Source of the DNA: Streptomyces sp. SM11
Lineage (GTDB): Bacteria > Actinomycetota > Actinomycetes > Streptomycetales > Streptomycetaceae
Assembly (NCBI RefSeq): GCF_002910905.1
Contig: NZ_NEUE01000108.1
Location: forward strand, 1 to 64,000
DNA: 64,000 bases
Reading direction: 5' to 3'
A program made the translations under genes and the position numbers. Below, piece after piece: positions 42,277 to 51,096 of the stretch; within the stretch, counting starts at the first letter, position 1; each line of letters starts with the position of its first letter. The notes beneath the pieces were generated by a model, which was given only the letters and a program-made list of their open reading frames with translations, did no database searches and was not told where the DNA came from.

Positions 42277-43641
42277 TCAGCGGGTGGTCAGCGGCAGGCC
42301 GGCGTCGGTGGCGGCGTCGAAACCGTCGTCGACGGCGACGACAGCCCGGCCTGCCGCGTCCAGCAGGGATGCGGCGATCGCGGCGCGCATTCCGCCGGCG
42401 CAGTGCACCCACACTTCTCCCTGCGGCACCTCGGCAAGACGCCCGTGGAGCTCGTGGATGGGGATGTGCACCGATCCCTCGATCCAGCCGTTCGCCCGCT
42501 CGGAGTCGCGGCGCACGTCCAGGACCACCACCACGTCGCTGTCCTGTGCGGCGAGCCCGGCGAAGGTGGAACGCGGGAAGGAGACGGGTGCCTGTCCGGC
42601 GGGAAGCCATGAGGCGGGGCCACCGGTGGCAGCGGCGGCCGGCCGGTCGATGCCCACCCTCACCAGTTCGCGCTGGGCGTCGGCGAGCTGCTCGGCCGAC
42701 TCGGCGAGCAGGGTGACCGGCTTGCCCCAGGGGATCATCCAGGCGAGGTAGGTGGCGATCTTGCCGTCGGCCTCGAAGTTGAACGAGCCCGCCACGTGCC
42801 CCTCGGCGAAGGCCACCCGGTTGCGCACGTCGACCACCCACTCCCCGGCCGCAAGCCGCGTAGCGATCTCGGCGGGGTCCGCGAGCGCGGGCGGGGTCAG
42901 ATCCACCGGCGCCGGACCTGCGGTATTGGCCGGGCCCATGTACGCGTAGTAGGCGGGCACGTCCTCCAGCCCGGCCAGCAGGTCGGCGACGAAGGTGTCC
43001 ACATCGAAGGTGAGCGCCGCATTGACGCTCTTTTCCTTGCCGATGGTGCTCTCCTCCCCCTCGGACTGGGCCGAGGAGCAGAAGCTGCCGAAGCCGTGCG
43101 TGGGCAGCACCGCCGTCTCGTCCGGAAGGCCGGAGGTCAGACGCCGGGCGGAGGCGTGCTGGGCGCGGGCGAGCTGTTCGGTCAGCCGCGGCTCGACCAG
43201 GTCCGGCCGACCTACCGTGCCGATCAGCAGCGACCCACCGGTGAAGACGACCACCGGACGCCCCGCCTCGCGCAGCGCGTACGAGATGTGGTGCGGGGTG
43301 TGGCCGGGGGTCGCGATCGCCAGCAGCGTCACCTGGCTGACCGTGTCGATATCCACGGTGTCGCCGTCGGCGACAGCCACCCGCGTGAACGGGACGTTCG
43401 CACCAGCCGGCACGAGGTACCGGGCGCCGGTGATCCGGGCGAGTTCCAGGCCGCCGCTGACGTAGTCGTTGTGGATGTGCGTCTCCACCACGTGTGAGAT
43501 CCGCACACCGCGCCGGTTGGCTGCCGCCAGTACCTGGTCGATGTCACGCGGCGGGTCCACCACCACCGCCGTGCACTCACCGCCGGCCAGATAGCTGCGG
43601 TTGCCGAGACCTTCCAGCTGAATGGTGTCAACGAAGAACAC
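42277..43641 (-). CDS. cstB: CstB-like persulfide dioxygenase-rhodanese fusion
   Basis: A 454-aa protein. The N-terminal metallo-beta-lactamase fold has THIHNDYVSGG at about residues 52-62 and GHTPHHISY, which supply non-haem iron ligands as in ETHE1 enzymes. Two rhodanese-like domains follow: the first (WVVDVRNRVAFAEGHVAG) lacks a Cys; the second carries HCAGGMRA with the catalytic Cys at about 412. CstB of Staphylococcus aureus converts persulfide to thiosulfate with this architecture. The tandem operators at 43667-43716 sit directly upstream. The gap to the downstream rhodanese gene is about 33 nt. Confidence 0.9.
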   Translation of the reverse strand: MFFVDTIQLEGLGNRSYLAGGECTAVVVDPPRDIDQVLAAANRRGVRISHVVETHIHNDYVSGGLELARITGARYLVPAGANVPFTRVAVADGDTVDIDTVSQVTLLAIATPGHTPHHISYALREAGRPVVVFTGGSLLIGTVGRPDLVEPRLTEQLARAQHASARRLTSGLPDETAVLPTHGFGSFCSSAQSEGEESTIGKEKSVNAALTFDVDTFVADLLAGLEDVPAYYAYMGPANTAGPAPVDLTPPALADPAEIATRLAAGEWVVDVRNRVAFAEGHVAGSFNFEADGKIATYLAWMIPWGKPVTLLAESAEQLADAQRELVRVGIDRPAAAATGGPASWLPAGQAPVSFPRSTFAGLAAQDSDVVVVLDVRRDSERANGWIEGSVHIPIHELHGRLAEVPQGEVWVHCAGGMRAAIAASLLDAAGRAVVAVDDGFDAATDAGLPLTTR

Positions 43642-43666
43642 GCGGATACTCCTTTCGCATGGAAAT

Positions 43667-43680
43667 TACCCCGGGGGGTA
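43667..43680. promoter_or_regulatory. CstR-type operator, proximal to cstB
   Basis: TACCCCGGGGGGTA, 26 nt upstream of the cstB-like start. Identical to the second copy 36 nt away, and the same half-site as the palindrome at 40801. Confidence 0.8.
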
Positions 43681-43702
43681 TCTGTCTTTACCGTAACATC
43701 TG

Positions 43703-43716
43703 TACCCCGGGGGGTA
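43703..43716. promoter_or_regulatory. CstR-type operator, second copy
   Basis: An exact repeat of TACCCCGGGGGGTA. The two sites serve the divergent cstB-like (minus) and DUF302 (plus) promoters. Their 36-nt spacing is between three and four helical turns. Confidence 0.8.
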
Positions 43717-43795
43717 TATTCCGTGGGTGGGGCGTCACCGGGCGGGTACCCGGAGACCTCCGCGCGAAGCGGGGCCAGCGGACGAGGAAGAGGCG

Positions 43796-44200
43796 ATGAC
43801 GATGACCTACAGCCGCACCGTGTACGTGGACGGCGACTTCGAGGAGGCCGTGAGGGCCGTACGTGAGGCCCTGGCCGAGCAGGGCTTCGGCATTCTGACC
43901 GAGATCGACGTTCGGGCCACGCTGAAGGAGAAGCTCGGCCACGACATGGAGAACTACCTGATCCTCGGCGCCTGCAACCCACCGCTCGCCCATCAGGCGA
44001 TCGAGGTGGACCGCTCCATCGGCCTGCTACTGCCCTGCAACGTCGTCGTCCGTTCTGACGGTGGGCGCATCGTGGTCCAGGCCCTCGACCCCGCCACGAT
44101 GGTCACGCTGACCGGCCAGGACGACCTCGAGCCCCTTGCTGAAGACGCCACCCGCCGACTGGACGCAGCCCTGTCCGCCCTCAACCAGCAGCAGGCTTAA
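43796..44200 (+). CDS. DUF302 protein
   Basis: A 134-aa DUF302 protein: FEEAVRAVREALAEQGFGIL, TLKEKLGHDMENYLILGACNP (with the conserved GxCNP) and LLLPCNVVVR. DUF302 proteins are common in sulfur, heavy-metal and redox stress clusters; their biochemistry is unknown. The conserved Cys residues in GACNP and LPCNV suggest a thiol-related role. The start at 43796 has GAGGAAGAGG just upstream, and the gene is divergent from cstB with paired CstR operators between them. Confidence 0.88.
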   Translation: MTMTYSRTVYVDGDFEEAVRAVREALAEQGFGILTEIDVRATLKEKLGHDMENYLILGACNPPLAHQAIEVDRSIGLLLPCNVVVRSDGGRIVVQALDPATMVTLTGQDDLEPLAEDATRRLDAALSALNQQQA

Positions 44201-44330
44201 TACCGCCCTCACCCGCCGATCCGCTCCGCCGCTTTCTGCGATCACCTCCCAGGGGCGATCAGCGCCTGCTTCTCGACTGCTCCGCCGTGTCCGATCTATC
44301 TGGCATGATCGGCCCCTGAGCCGGCCCTCG

Positions 44331-45326
44331 GTGACTCTGGACGAGATCGCGTTCGACGACTGGCAGGACGTCCACTCATGGGCCAGCCTCGCCGAGGCTT
44401 GTCGTTTCCAGCTCTGGGGGCCGAACACCGAGGACCAGACGCGCCACTTCGTGAAGGCCGCCGTCGCGGCGCGGTCGGACGAACCTCGGCGGCGGTTCGC
44501 CCGTGTGGCCCGCTGCGGGGGCGTCGTCGTCGGTATGGGCGAGCTGTATGTGCGTAGTCACAGACGGCGGCAGGGTGAGATCTCCTACCTTGTGCATCCG
44601 CGGGTATGGGGCCGAGGCATCGGCACAGAAGTCGGGCGCTCGCTTCTCTCGCTCGGGTTCGACCAGTTGGGGCTTCACCGGATCCACGCCACCTGCGCCC
44701 CGCGGAATCGTGGATCCTCCCGGGTGCTGGCAAAGCTCGGAATGACGTACGAGGGGCACCACCGACACACGGCATGGATCCGGGACGGCTGGCGGGACTC
44801 CCTGGTGTTCGGCATCCTCGAAGCGCAGTGGCGTGCGGGAACTCGGAGCGGTGTCGACGCAGCTGATCCCCGCCCGGACGTGCCCGGCCCGTTCACGGCA
44901 GCGGCCTCGTGGACGAGGCGGCGCGCCGCGAGGGCGAAGGCTGACCAGCTCGGATGTGATGCGCTCTGCCCGCGGGTCCGGATGCACCCCGGATTCCCGT
45001 GCGTAGATGCTCCGGTCATGCAGGGTCTTCTCTCTCCGCCCTTGGCTCCCGGCGCACGATCCGAACCCGTAGGCGATGCTTGCTCCACCCGACTGCCACT
45101 CTACGGCCGCCGACCCTGGCCAGGACGAGCCCTGTTGTCGTGGCGGTGCAGGCGGCCACGGCGCCGGCCGTCACAAGGCCGACGCGAGGTCCGTACGTGT
45201 CGGAAATCCACCCGACGACCGGAGCGCCGACGGGCGCACCCCCCAGTAGGACCATCATGTACAGGGCTGTCACACGGCCCCGCATCGTGGAGTCCGTCGA
45301 CGTCTGGATGGTGGTGTTGGTGCTGA
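44331..45326 (+). CDS. GNAT acetyltransferase with an abnormally long open C-terminus
   Basis: The first 170 residues are a RimJ/RimL-type N-acetyltransferase: WASLAEACRFQLWGPN near the start, VGMGELYVR, acetyl-CoA loop VWGRGIGTEVGRSLL, then GLHRIHATCAPRN and SSRVLAKLGMTYEG. Relatives end soon after the DSLVFGILEAQW segment at about 44830. Here the frame stays open for about 160 more Arg- and Pro-rich residues that overlap the convergent MFS gene on the other strand by about 310 nt. A lost stop or a frameshift near 44830-44870 is likely; the next frame stops at 44866. The GTG at 44331 is the first good start. Confidence 0.7.
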   Translation: MTLDEIAFDDWQDVHSWASLAEACRFQLWGPNTEDQTRHFVKAAVAARSDEPRRRFARVARCGGVVVGMGELYVRSHRRRQGEISYLVHPRVWGRGIGTEVGRSLLSLGFDQLGLHRIHATCAPRNRGSSRVLAKLGMTYEGHHRHTAWIRDGWRDSLVFGILEAQWRAGTRSGVDAADPRPDVPGPFTAAASWTRRRAARAKADQLGCDALCPRVRMHPGFPCVDAPVMQGLLSPPLAPGARSEPVGDACSTRLPLYGRRPWPGRALLSWRCRRPRRRPSQGRREVRTCRKSTRRPERRRAHPPVGPSCTGLSHGPASWSPSTSGWWCWC

Positions 45327-46371
45327 CGTTGACGACCATGGCGAGCAGCCCCATGGGCAGCATCAGCAGGGCGAAGCTCCAGAGGGACGGCGTCAGGGCG
45401 GCCGCGATCTCCACGATGCCGAAGGCCAGCGCGGCCAGGAAGGGCAGTCTCAGCCCTGCCGTTCCCATCCTGGCGGCGAGCAGCGCACCGGCCAGGGAGC
45501 CGGCCGCCACCAGAGTGTTGAGGAGGCTGTAGGTACCGGCACCGGCATGGAAGGCGTCGTCGGCGAAGGCGGAGAGGTGGACAGGGAAGTTCAGGGCGAA
45601 GGTACCGACGAACCCGACCAGAACAATGGTCCACACCAGCTCCGGGCGGTCGGCGACGTAGCGAAGGCCCTCGCGTAGTTGTCCCCTGCCACGCGGGGCG
45701 CGCTCGACGGTACGCAGTTCAGCCGTGCGCATCAGCAGCATGCAGGTCAGGGGAGCGGCAAAGGAGAGACCGTTGAGCAGGAACGCCCATCCGGTGCCGA
45801 TGCCCGTGATCAGCAGCCCCGCTACGGCGGGACCGATGAGGCGGGCGGACTGGAAGTTCGCCGAATTGAGGCCGACGGCGTTCCGTAGCTGATCCGGGCC
45901 GACCAGCTCGGAGAGGAAGGACTGGCGGGCAGGGTTGTCGAGAACGGTCGCGAGGCCACCCGCGAACGCGGCGGCGTACACGTGCCATACCTGGACGTTG
46001 TCTGTCAGCGTGAAGGCAGCCAGGGCGAGAGCGGCGAGTGCCATGACTGTCTGGGTCAGCGCGAGCACGGGGCGCTTGCGCAGGCGGTCGACGAGGACGC
46101 CGCCGTACAGTCCGAAGAGGAGCAGGGGCAGGAACTGCAGCGCGGTGGTGATGCCGACGGCGGTCGAGGAGCCGGTGAGACTGAGTACGAGCCAGTCCTG
46201 GGCGATGCGCTGTGTCCAGGTGCCGTTGTTGGAGACGACCTGGCCGAGGAAGAACAATCGGTAGTTTCTGACCTTCAGTGAGGAGAACAGGGATCCTCCG
46301 GAGCGTGGGGCTTCGGTGGAGTCACCGGGGTCGGCTGCGGAAGAGGATTCGACTCCTCGTCCCGTACTCAA
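45016..46371 (-). CDS. MFS exporter, MFS_3/EntS type
   Basis: A 451-aa transporter with about twelve membrane segments. LKVRNYRLFFLGQVVSNNGTW near residue 30, DRLRKRPVLALTQ in the loop 2-3 motif and DNPARQSFLSELVG in helix 5 are typical of the MFS_3 (transmembrane secretion effector, EntS-like) group. Members export siderophores or drugs; the substrate here is unknown. The C-terminus overlaps the open tail of the GNAT frame on the other strand. It ends in a short basic tail and is probably monocistronic. Confidence 0.88.
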   Translation of the reverse strand: MSTGRGVESSSAADPGDSTEAPRSGGSLFSSLKVRNYRLFFLGQVVSNNGTWTQRIAQDWLVLSLTGSSTAVGITTALQFLPLLLFGLYGGVLVDRLRKRPVLALTQTVMALAALALAAFTLTDNVQVWHVYAAAFAGGLATVLDNPARQSFLSELVGPDQLRNAVGLNSANFQSARLIGPAVAGLLITGIGTGWAFLLNGLSFAAPLTCMLLMRTAELRTVERAPRGRGQLREGLRYVADRPELVWTIVLVGFVGTFALNFPVHLSAFADDAFHAGAGTYSLLNTLVAAGSLAGALLAARMGTAGLRLPFLAALAFGIVEIAAALTPSLWSFALLMLPMGLLAMVVNVSTNTTIQTSTDSTMRGRVTALYMMVLLGGAPVGAPVVGWISDTYGPRVGLVTAGAVAACTATTTGLVLARVGGRRVAVGWSKHRLRVRIVRREPRAEREDPA

Positions 46372-46610
46372 CTGGATCGCCTCCAGGGCTCGGCAGTGGT
46401 GCCAGGCATGTCGAGAGCACCGGCTCCCGGGACCGGCTCTGCTTGTGGATGTCGTGTCGGCCTCCGGCCGGTCCGTGCGCTGCGGCCAGTGGACCGGCCG
46501 CTGCCGCTGAGGAGAGCGCTGTTCGCTTCCAGCGTCCGTAGCCCCAGGTGGCCGCCCGCTCGCGCCCGGCGGCCGGTTTCCCCGGGGCTCCGGGTATCAG
46601 CGGTGCTCGT

Positions 46611-47699
46611 TCAAAGTCCTCCGTCCTGGTGCACGGGAGCCTTCACGGTGGGGGCAGTCGGCGTCGCGGTCGAGTCACGGACAATGAGCCGGGGCCGATG
46701 GAGCACGGAGTGCCCTGCCGAGTCACCGGAGTTCTCCATGCCCTGCCTCAACCTGGTGAACGCGGTGATGGCCATCTCCTCCACCGGCTGCCGTACGGTG
46801 GTGAGCCCGGGCATCGCCATGCTCGCGAGCATGATGTCGTCGTAACCCACAACCGAGATGTCACGGCCCACGGTCAGGCCGGCCTCCCTCACGCCCGCGA
46901 TGACCCCGAGGGCGCACATGTCGTTGATGGCGACGATGGCGGTCGGGGGGTTTGCGGCCGTGAGGAGCTCGCGCGCTGCTGAACGTCCCAGCTCAGCGGT
47001 GTCCCGGTCGTCGAAGTCCAGGGTGTCCGCTCCCGACCACACGATCCCGGCCTCCGGGGGCAGGCCAGCGGCCTCGATGGCCTGCCGGAACCCGCTGTAG
47101 CGTTCGGCCCGGTTGATGCTGCCGATCGATCCTGATACGAAGGCCAGCCTGCGGTGTCCGAGCCCCAGCAGATGTTCTGTGGCCAGGCGCATTCCGAGCA
47201 CGTTGTCCGTCCCGATGTTCACCACGCTGTGCGGGTCGCCGGGTTGGGCGGTGCGGTCGAAGGCCACCAGCCTGAGCCCCGCCTCGACAGTCGGCTTCAC
47301 GTGGTCGAGTGACGGGAGCGAGGAGCACAGGACCACGCCACCGATGCCGTCGCCCCAGAGTTCCTCGATGTAGTGGCGCTCACGATCGCGGTCACGCTCA
47401 CTGTTGCAGAGGAGCATGTAGAAGCCTTCCGCCAGGGCGGCGGCTTCGAGGTGACGTGCGAACGTGCCCCAGAACGGGTTGGCGACCGACGGCACGATGA
47501 GCCCGAGCATCTGGATCCGCCCGGTACGCAGCTGCTGGGCGGCCCGGTTGGGGCGGTAGCCCAGACGTCGGATCGCCGACTCGACCCGTGCCCTGGTCTC
47601 CGGGAGCATCTTGCCGGTGCGGCCGTTGAGCAAATTGGACACCGTGCTGGGTGAGACTCCCGCCTCCTGCGCCACCTGGTAAATCGTTGTTCCGGCCAC
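46611..47699 (-). CDS. LacI-family repressor of the alginate locus
   Basis: A 362-aa LacI regulator. The N-terminal helix-turn-helix reads TIYQVAQEAGVSPSTVSNLLNGR, followed by GYRPNRAAQQLR and a periplasmic-binding-protein-like effector domain (LGLIVPSVANPFWG, VVGYDDIMLASMAMPGLTTVRQP). I chose the GTG at 47699, directly before the HTH, with AAGGAGAG upstream; ATG 47729 is an alternative. It is divergent from the ABC importer operon, and symmetric operators lie between them. Its effector is probably an alginate-derived oligosaccharide or DEH, by context. Confidence 0.88.
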   Translation of the reverse strand: MAGTTIYQVAQEAGVSPSTVSNLLNGRTGKMLPETRARVESAIRRLGYRPNRAAQQLRTGRIQMLGLIVPSVANPFWGTFARHLEAAALAEGFYMLLCNSERDRDRERHYIEELWGDGIGGVVLCSSLPSLDHVKPTVEAGLRLVAFDRTAQPGDPHSVVNIGTDNVLGMRLATEHLLGLGHRRLAFVSGSIGSINRAERYSGFRQAIEAAGLPPEAGIVWSGADTLDFDDRDTAELGRSAARELLTAANPPTAIVAINDMCALGVIAGVREAGLTVGRDISVVGYDDIMLASMAMPGLTTVRQPVEEMAITAFTRLRQGMENSGDSAGHSVLHRPRLIVRDSTATPTAPTVKAPVHQDGGL

Positions 47700-47773
47700 A
47701 GTTTGCCCCCGCTCTCCTTGAAAACCCATTGTTTCCACGATGTTGACATCAAGTATGGGTGTTCCTAGTCTCA

Positions 47774-47803
47774 TGCATCGATGCACCAGTAAATCGGTGC
47801 ACC
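47774..47803. promoter_or_regulatory. LacI-type operators in the divergent promoter
   Basis: TGCATCGATGCA (47774-47785) is a perfect 12-nt palindrome. Overlapping it, TGCACC (47782-47787) and GGTGCA (about 47796-47801) form a second inverted repeat. They lie between the LacI gene and the importer gene at 47859, a natural site for repression of both. Confidence 0.7.
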
Positions 47804-47858
47804 GCAGTCAACGCAAGTCTCACCCACCCAGTGCATGCTCTGTTGTCGGGAGTCAGTT

Positions 47859-49148
47859 ATGCGTTCACATCCCTCTTCCCTGTCCAGACGAAGCCTGCTG
47901 GGTCTGGGCGCCGCGACGGTCGCCGGAGCTGCACTGACCGCGTGCGGCGGGGCTGCCCCCGGCAAGTCGGGCGGTGGCAGTGCGTCGCTCCGCCTGCTCA
48001 CGCCGATCTTCGACCGCGCGGACGGGCAGAAGCTCCTCACGTCCCTGCTCGCCGACTTCAAGAAGGGCAACCCCGGCGTCAGCATCCAGGTCGATTTCAC
48101 CGAGTACGGGAAGCTCAACGAGAAGCTGACCACCTCGATCGTGGGCGGCCAGCCCTACGACGTCATGCTCATGGGTGTCGGCTGGATACCACCCTTCGCG
48201 GAGAAGGGGGTTCTGGCCGACCTGGAGACGACGGAGGATGAACTGGCTCGGCTGTACAACCCCCGCGTGACCCAGTCCGGTGTATACGACGGCAAGGTCT
48301 ACGCCCGGCCCATCCTGCTCGACACCAGGATGGGCATCTACCGCAAGGACATCTTCGCCGAGGCGGGCATCGATGCCCCGCCCAAGGACCTCACTGAACT
48401 GAAAGAGATCGCGGAGGAGTTGACGGTCCGCAAGTCCGGCAAGCTGACGCGGGCCGGCGTCGACATCCTCAGCAACGACCTCCGCCAGACCTACCTTCCT
48501 GTGATGTGGGCCCACGGTGCCGACCTGTTCGACGGCGGCAAACCGGTCCTCGACTCCGACGAAGCGGTGGACGCCCTCCAGTGGATGGTGGACATCATCC
48601 GTACGGACAAGATCGAGGACTACGGGTTCACCCAGAAGGGGGCCGTCGTCGCTCCCCTCGTGCAGGGGCGGTCGGCCATGATGATCGGCCACAACGACAT
48701 GTGGCGCCAGATCTCCGAGAGCGCGCCCGAGCTGATCGCCGAGGACAAGGTCGCCGGGTTCATGCTGAACCAGCAGCGTCCCGCGCTCTTCCAGGGCGGC
48801 ACGCTGGCCACCATGTCGGCGAAAACAAGCCACCCCGAGCAGGCCAAGAAGCTGGTGGAGTTCCTGTCCGGCGAGAAGGTGTCGCCCCGGGCGGCCGAGC
48901 AACGGGGGAACATCCCGGCTGTCCTCAGCGCGGCCGACTCCTCGTACGTGAAGAGCAACAAGCTCGTCTCCTTCGCCGTGGACAACCTCGACCACGCCTT
49001 CTCCGAGGGCGGGGTGCCGACCTGGCTCGAGATTCGTGAGGAGTTCAAGCCGGCGCTGGAGAGCGCGCTGCTCGGCAAGGCCACTCCCGCCGAGGCCCTC
49101 CACGGACTTGCCGAAAAGGCCGAGGCGATCATCGCCAAGGGGGCGTGA
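47859..49148 (+). CDS. ABC importer, sugar-binding lipoprotein (CUT1)
   Basis: A 429-aa extracellular binding protein of family 1. The signal has a twin-arginine start (SRRSLLGLG), a hydrophobic core and a lipobox LTAC, so it should be exported folded and anchored by lipid. The mature part has the SBP_bac_1 pattern (FKKGNPGVSIQVDFTEYG, YDVMLMGVGWIPPFAEKG, GRSAMMIGHNDMW). It is first in the operon after the LacI operators, with two permease genes behind it. It would bind alginate oligomers, judged only from the neighbouring lyases. Confidence 0.9.
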   Translation: MRSHPSSLSRRSLLGLGAATVAGAALTACGGAAPGKSGGGSASLRLLTPIFDRADGQKLLTSLLADFKKGNPGVSIQVDFTEYGKLNEKLTTSIVGGQPYDVMLMGVGWIPPFAEKGVLADLETTEDELARLYNPRVTQSGVYDGKVYARPILLDTRMGIYRKDIFAEAGIDAPPKDLTELKEIAEELTVRKSGKLTRAGVDILSNDLRQTYLPVMWAHGADLFDGGKPVLDSDEAVDALQWMVDIIRTDKIEDYGFTQKGAVVAPLVQGRSAMMIGHNDMWRQISESAPELIAEDKVAGFMLNQQRPALFQGGTLATMSAKTSHPEQAKKLVEFLSGEKVSPRAAEQRGNIPAVLSAADSSYVKSNKLVSFAVDNLDHAFSEGGVPTWLEIREEFKPALESALLGKATPAEALHGLAEKAEAIIAKGA

Positions 49149-50140
49149 TGCCGACGTCCACCCGCCCGGCTGCAGACACGAGCAGGGAAGGGCCGCCAGT
49201 GCATCGTTCTACCAAGCGCTCGGGGTCCTCGCCCTGGAGCGGTCGCCCGCCGCGTACGAAGAAGTTCGGCCATGACCGGCGCAGGGCGGCCGTGCTTCTG
49301 CTTACGCCCTCGGTCATCCACCTCGTCTGGTGGATCGGCATTCCCGTGGTCGCGACCTTTGCCCTGGCCTTCACCGACTACGACATACTTGCCGGCACGG
49401 TCACGTTCAACGGCCTGGACAACTTCCAGGAGATCTTCAACGACGAGACGTGGAACGCCTCCATCTGGCACACGGTGGTTTTCACCTTCTTCACCGTGCC
49501 CGTCGCCATGGCTATCGCGGTGGTCCTGGCCATCCTGCTCAGCGTGAAGATGCGGGCAGCCGCCTGGTATCGCACCGCCGTCTTCATGCCCCATGTCACC
49601 GCGACGGTGGCCATCGCGCTCGTGTGGATGTGGATGTTCGAACCACGGCTCGGTGTGGTCAACACCATGCTCGGCTGGGTGGGCATCGACGGGCCGGCCT
49701 GGCTCGCCGACCCGGACTGGGCGCTCACCGCGGTGATCGTCGTCAGTATCTGGAAGGGCATCGGCATCAAGATGCTCATCTACTTGGCCGCTCTGCAGGC
49801 GATGCCGGAGGACGTGTACGAAGCGGCCCGGATCGACGGGGCCTCGCAGGTCCGGCAGTTCTTCTCCATCACGCTACCCCTGCTGAAACCGGCGACGTTC
49901 TTCGTCCTGGTGGTGTCGATCATCGACTCCTTCCAGGCGTTCGACCAGCTGTACGTGCTGACACCGGATGGTGGGCCCGGCAACTCGACCACGGTCATGA
50001 CCTACGAGATCTACCGAACGGCGTTCAAGGAGTTCAACATGGGCGCGGCCTGCGCCCAGAGCGTGGTGCTCTTCGCGTTCCTGCTGGTGCTGATGCTGAT
50101 CAGCCGGCGTCTCACCGGAAAGGAAGACGATGTCCGCTGA
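49148..50140 (+). CDS. ABC importer permease 1 (CUT1, MalF-like)
   Basis: A 330-aa permease with six membrane segments and the EAA loop EDVYEAARIDGASQVRQFF, where the ATPase would dock. The start overlaps the binding-protein stop (TGATG). No ATPase gene is in the cluster. Streptomyces CUT1 importers commonly share the MsiK ATPase encoded elsewhere, so that is expected here. Confidence 0.9.
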   Translation: MPTSTRPAADTSREGPPVHRSTKRSGSSPWSGRPPRTKKFGHDRRRAAVLLLTPSVIHLVWWIGIPVVATFALAFTDYDILAGTVTFNGLDNFQEIFNDETWNASIWHTVVFTFFTVPVAMAIAVVLAILLSVKMRAAAWYRTAVFMPHVTATVAIALVWMWMFEPRLGVVNTMLGWVGIDGPAWLADPDWALTAVIVVSIWKGIGIKMLIYLAALQAMPEDVYEAARIDGASQVRQFFSITLPLLKPATFFVLVVSIIDSFQAFDQLYVLTPDGGPGNSTTVMTYEIYRTAFKEFNMGAACAQSVVLFAFLLVLMLISRRLTGKEDDVR

Positions 50141-51056
50141 GAAGCTCCTTCGGAGGGACATGGCTCGCGGAACTCGGCTCGCGGATCGCCCCTTGCTGGC
50201 CCGCCGGTTGCGGAGGACGGCACTGCACCTGGTGCTCGTCACGGTATCGCTCGCGATGGTCGTCCCCTTCCTGTGGATGGTCATCACCTCGCTGAAGACG
50301 GATCCCGACCTCGCTTCCTATCCCCCCAACCTGCTGCCGCAGGTATGGGACTGGAGCAATTACTCCGAAGCGCTCGAATATGCCCCCTTCGGCACGTACT
50401 TCAAGAACAGCCTGCTCATTTCGCTCGGACACACGGCGCTCAACCTCGCTCTGGCGTCCATGGCGGGGTACGCCCTGGCCCGCGTGCCGTTCCGAGGCAG
50501 GACCGTGGTGTTCATGGGGGTGCTGGCCACCATGATGATTCCGACGTATACGAAGATCGTTCCGCAATACCTGATAGCCAAGGGCATTCCGTTCTTCGGC
50601 GGGAACGACTATCTGGGGCGGGGCGGGCACGGCTGGCTCGACTCCTGGTGGGGTCTGATCGTTCCTGGGGCGCTGACGCCGTTCGCCATCTTTCTCTTCC
50701 GCCAGTTCTACCTCTCCCTGCCGCGTGAGCTGGAGGAGGCCGCCCGCATCGATGGCATGGGTGAGTTCGGAATCTACGCACGGGTGATGACGCCACTGGT
50801 CAAGCCGGCTATCGCCACCGTCGGACTGCTCACCTTCGAGAGCAGCTGGAACAACTTCCTCTGGCCGTTGATCATTACCAGCGACACCGATCTGCGCGTC
50901 ATCCAGGTGGGTCTGTCCGCCTTCCAGCAGGCCGACCAGAACGCCTGGGCGTATCTGATGGCGGGCACGACGCTGGCCACCGTTCCGATGGTGGTGCTGT
51001 TCCTCTTCACCCAGCGCTACTTCGTCCAGGGATTTGCCAACTCAGGCATCAAATAG
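50130..51056 (+). CDS. ABC importer permease 2 (CUT1, MalG-like)
   Basis: A 308-aa permease: hydrophobic N-terminal helix, FLWMVITSLKTDPD typical of MalG-type subunits, and the EAA loop ELEEAARIDGMGEFGIY. It overlaps permease 1 by 11 nt. Together with permease 1 and the binding protein it makes an importer for a carbohydrate oligomer. Confidence 0.9.
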   Translation: MSAEKLLRRDMARGTRLADRPLLARRLRRTALHLVLVTVSLAMVVPFLWMVITSLKTDPDLASYPPNLLPQVWDWSNYSEALEYAPFGTYFKNSLLISLGHTALNLALASMAGYALARVPFRGRTVVFMGVLATMMIPTYTKIVPQYLIAKGIPFFGGNDYLGRGGHGWLDSWWGLIVPGALTPFAIFLFRQFYLSLPRELEEAARIDGMGEFGIYARVMTPLVKPAIATVGLLTFESSWNNFLWPLIITSDTDLRVIQVGLSAFQQADQNAWAYLMAGTTLATVPMVVLFLFTQRYFVQGFANSGIK

Positions 51057-51096
51057 CCCCTCTTCCTACTTTTCGACATAACCATGGAGAATTCTC

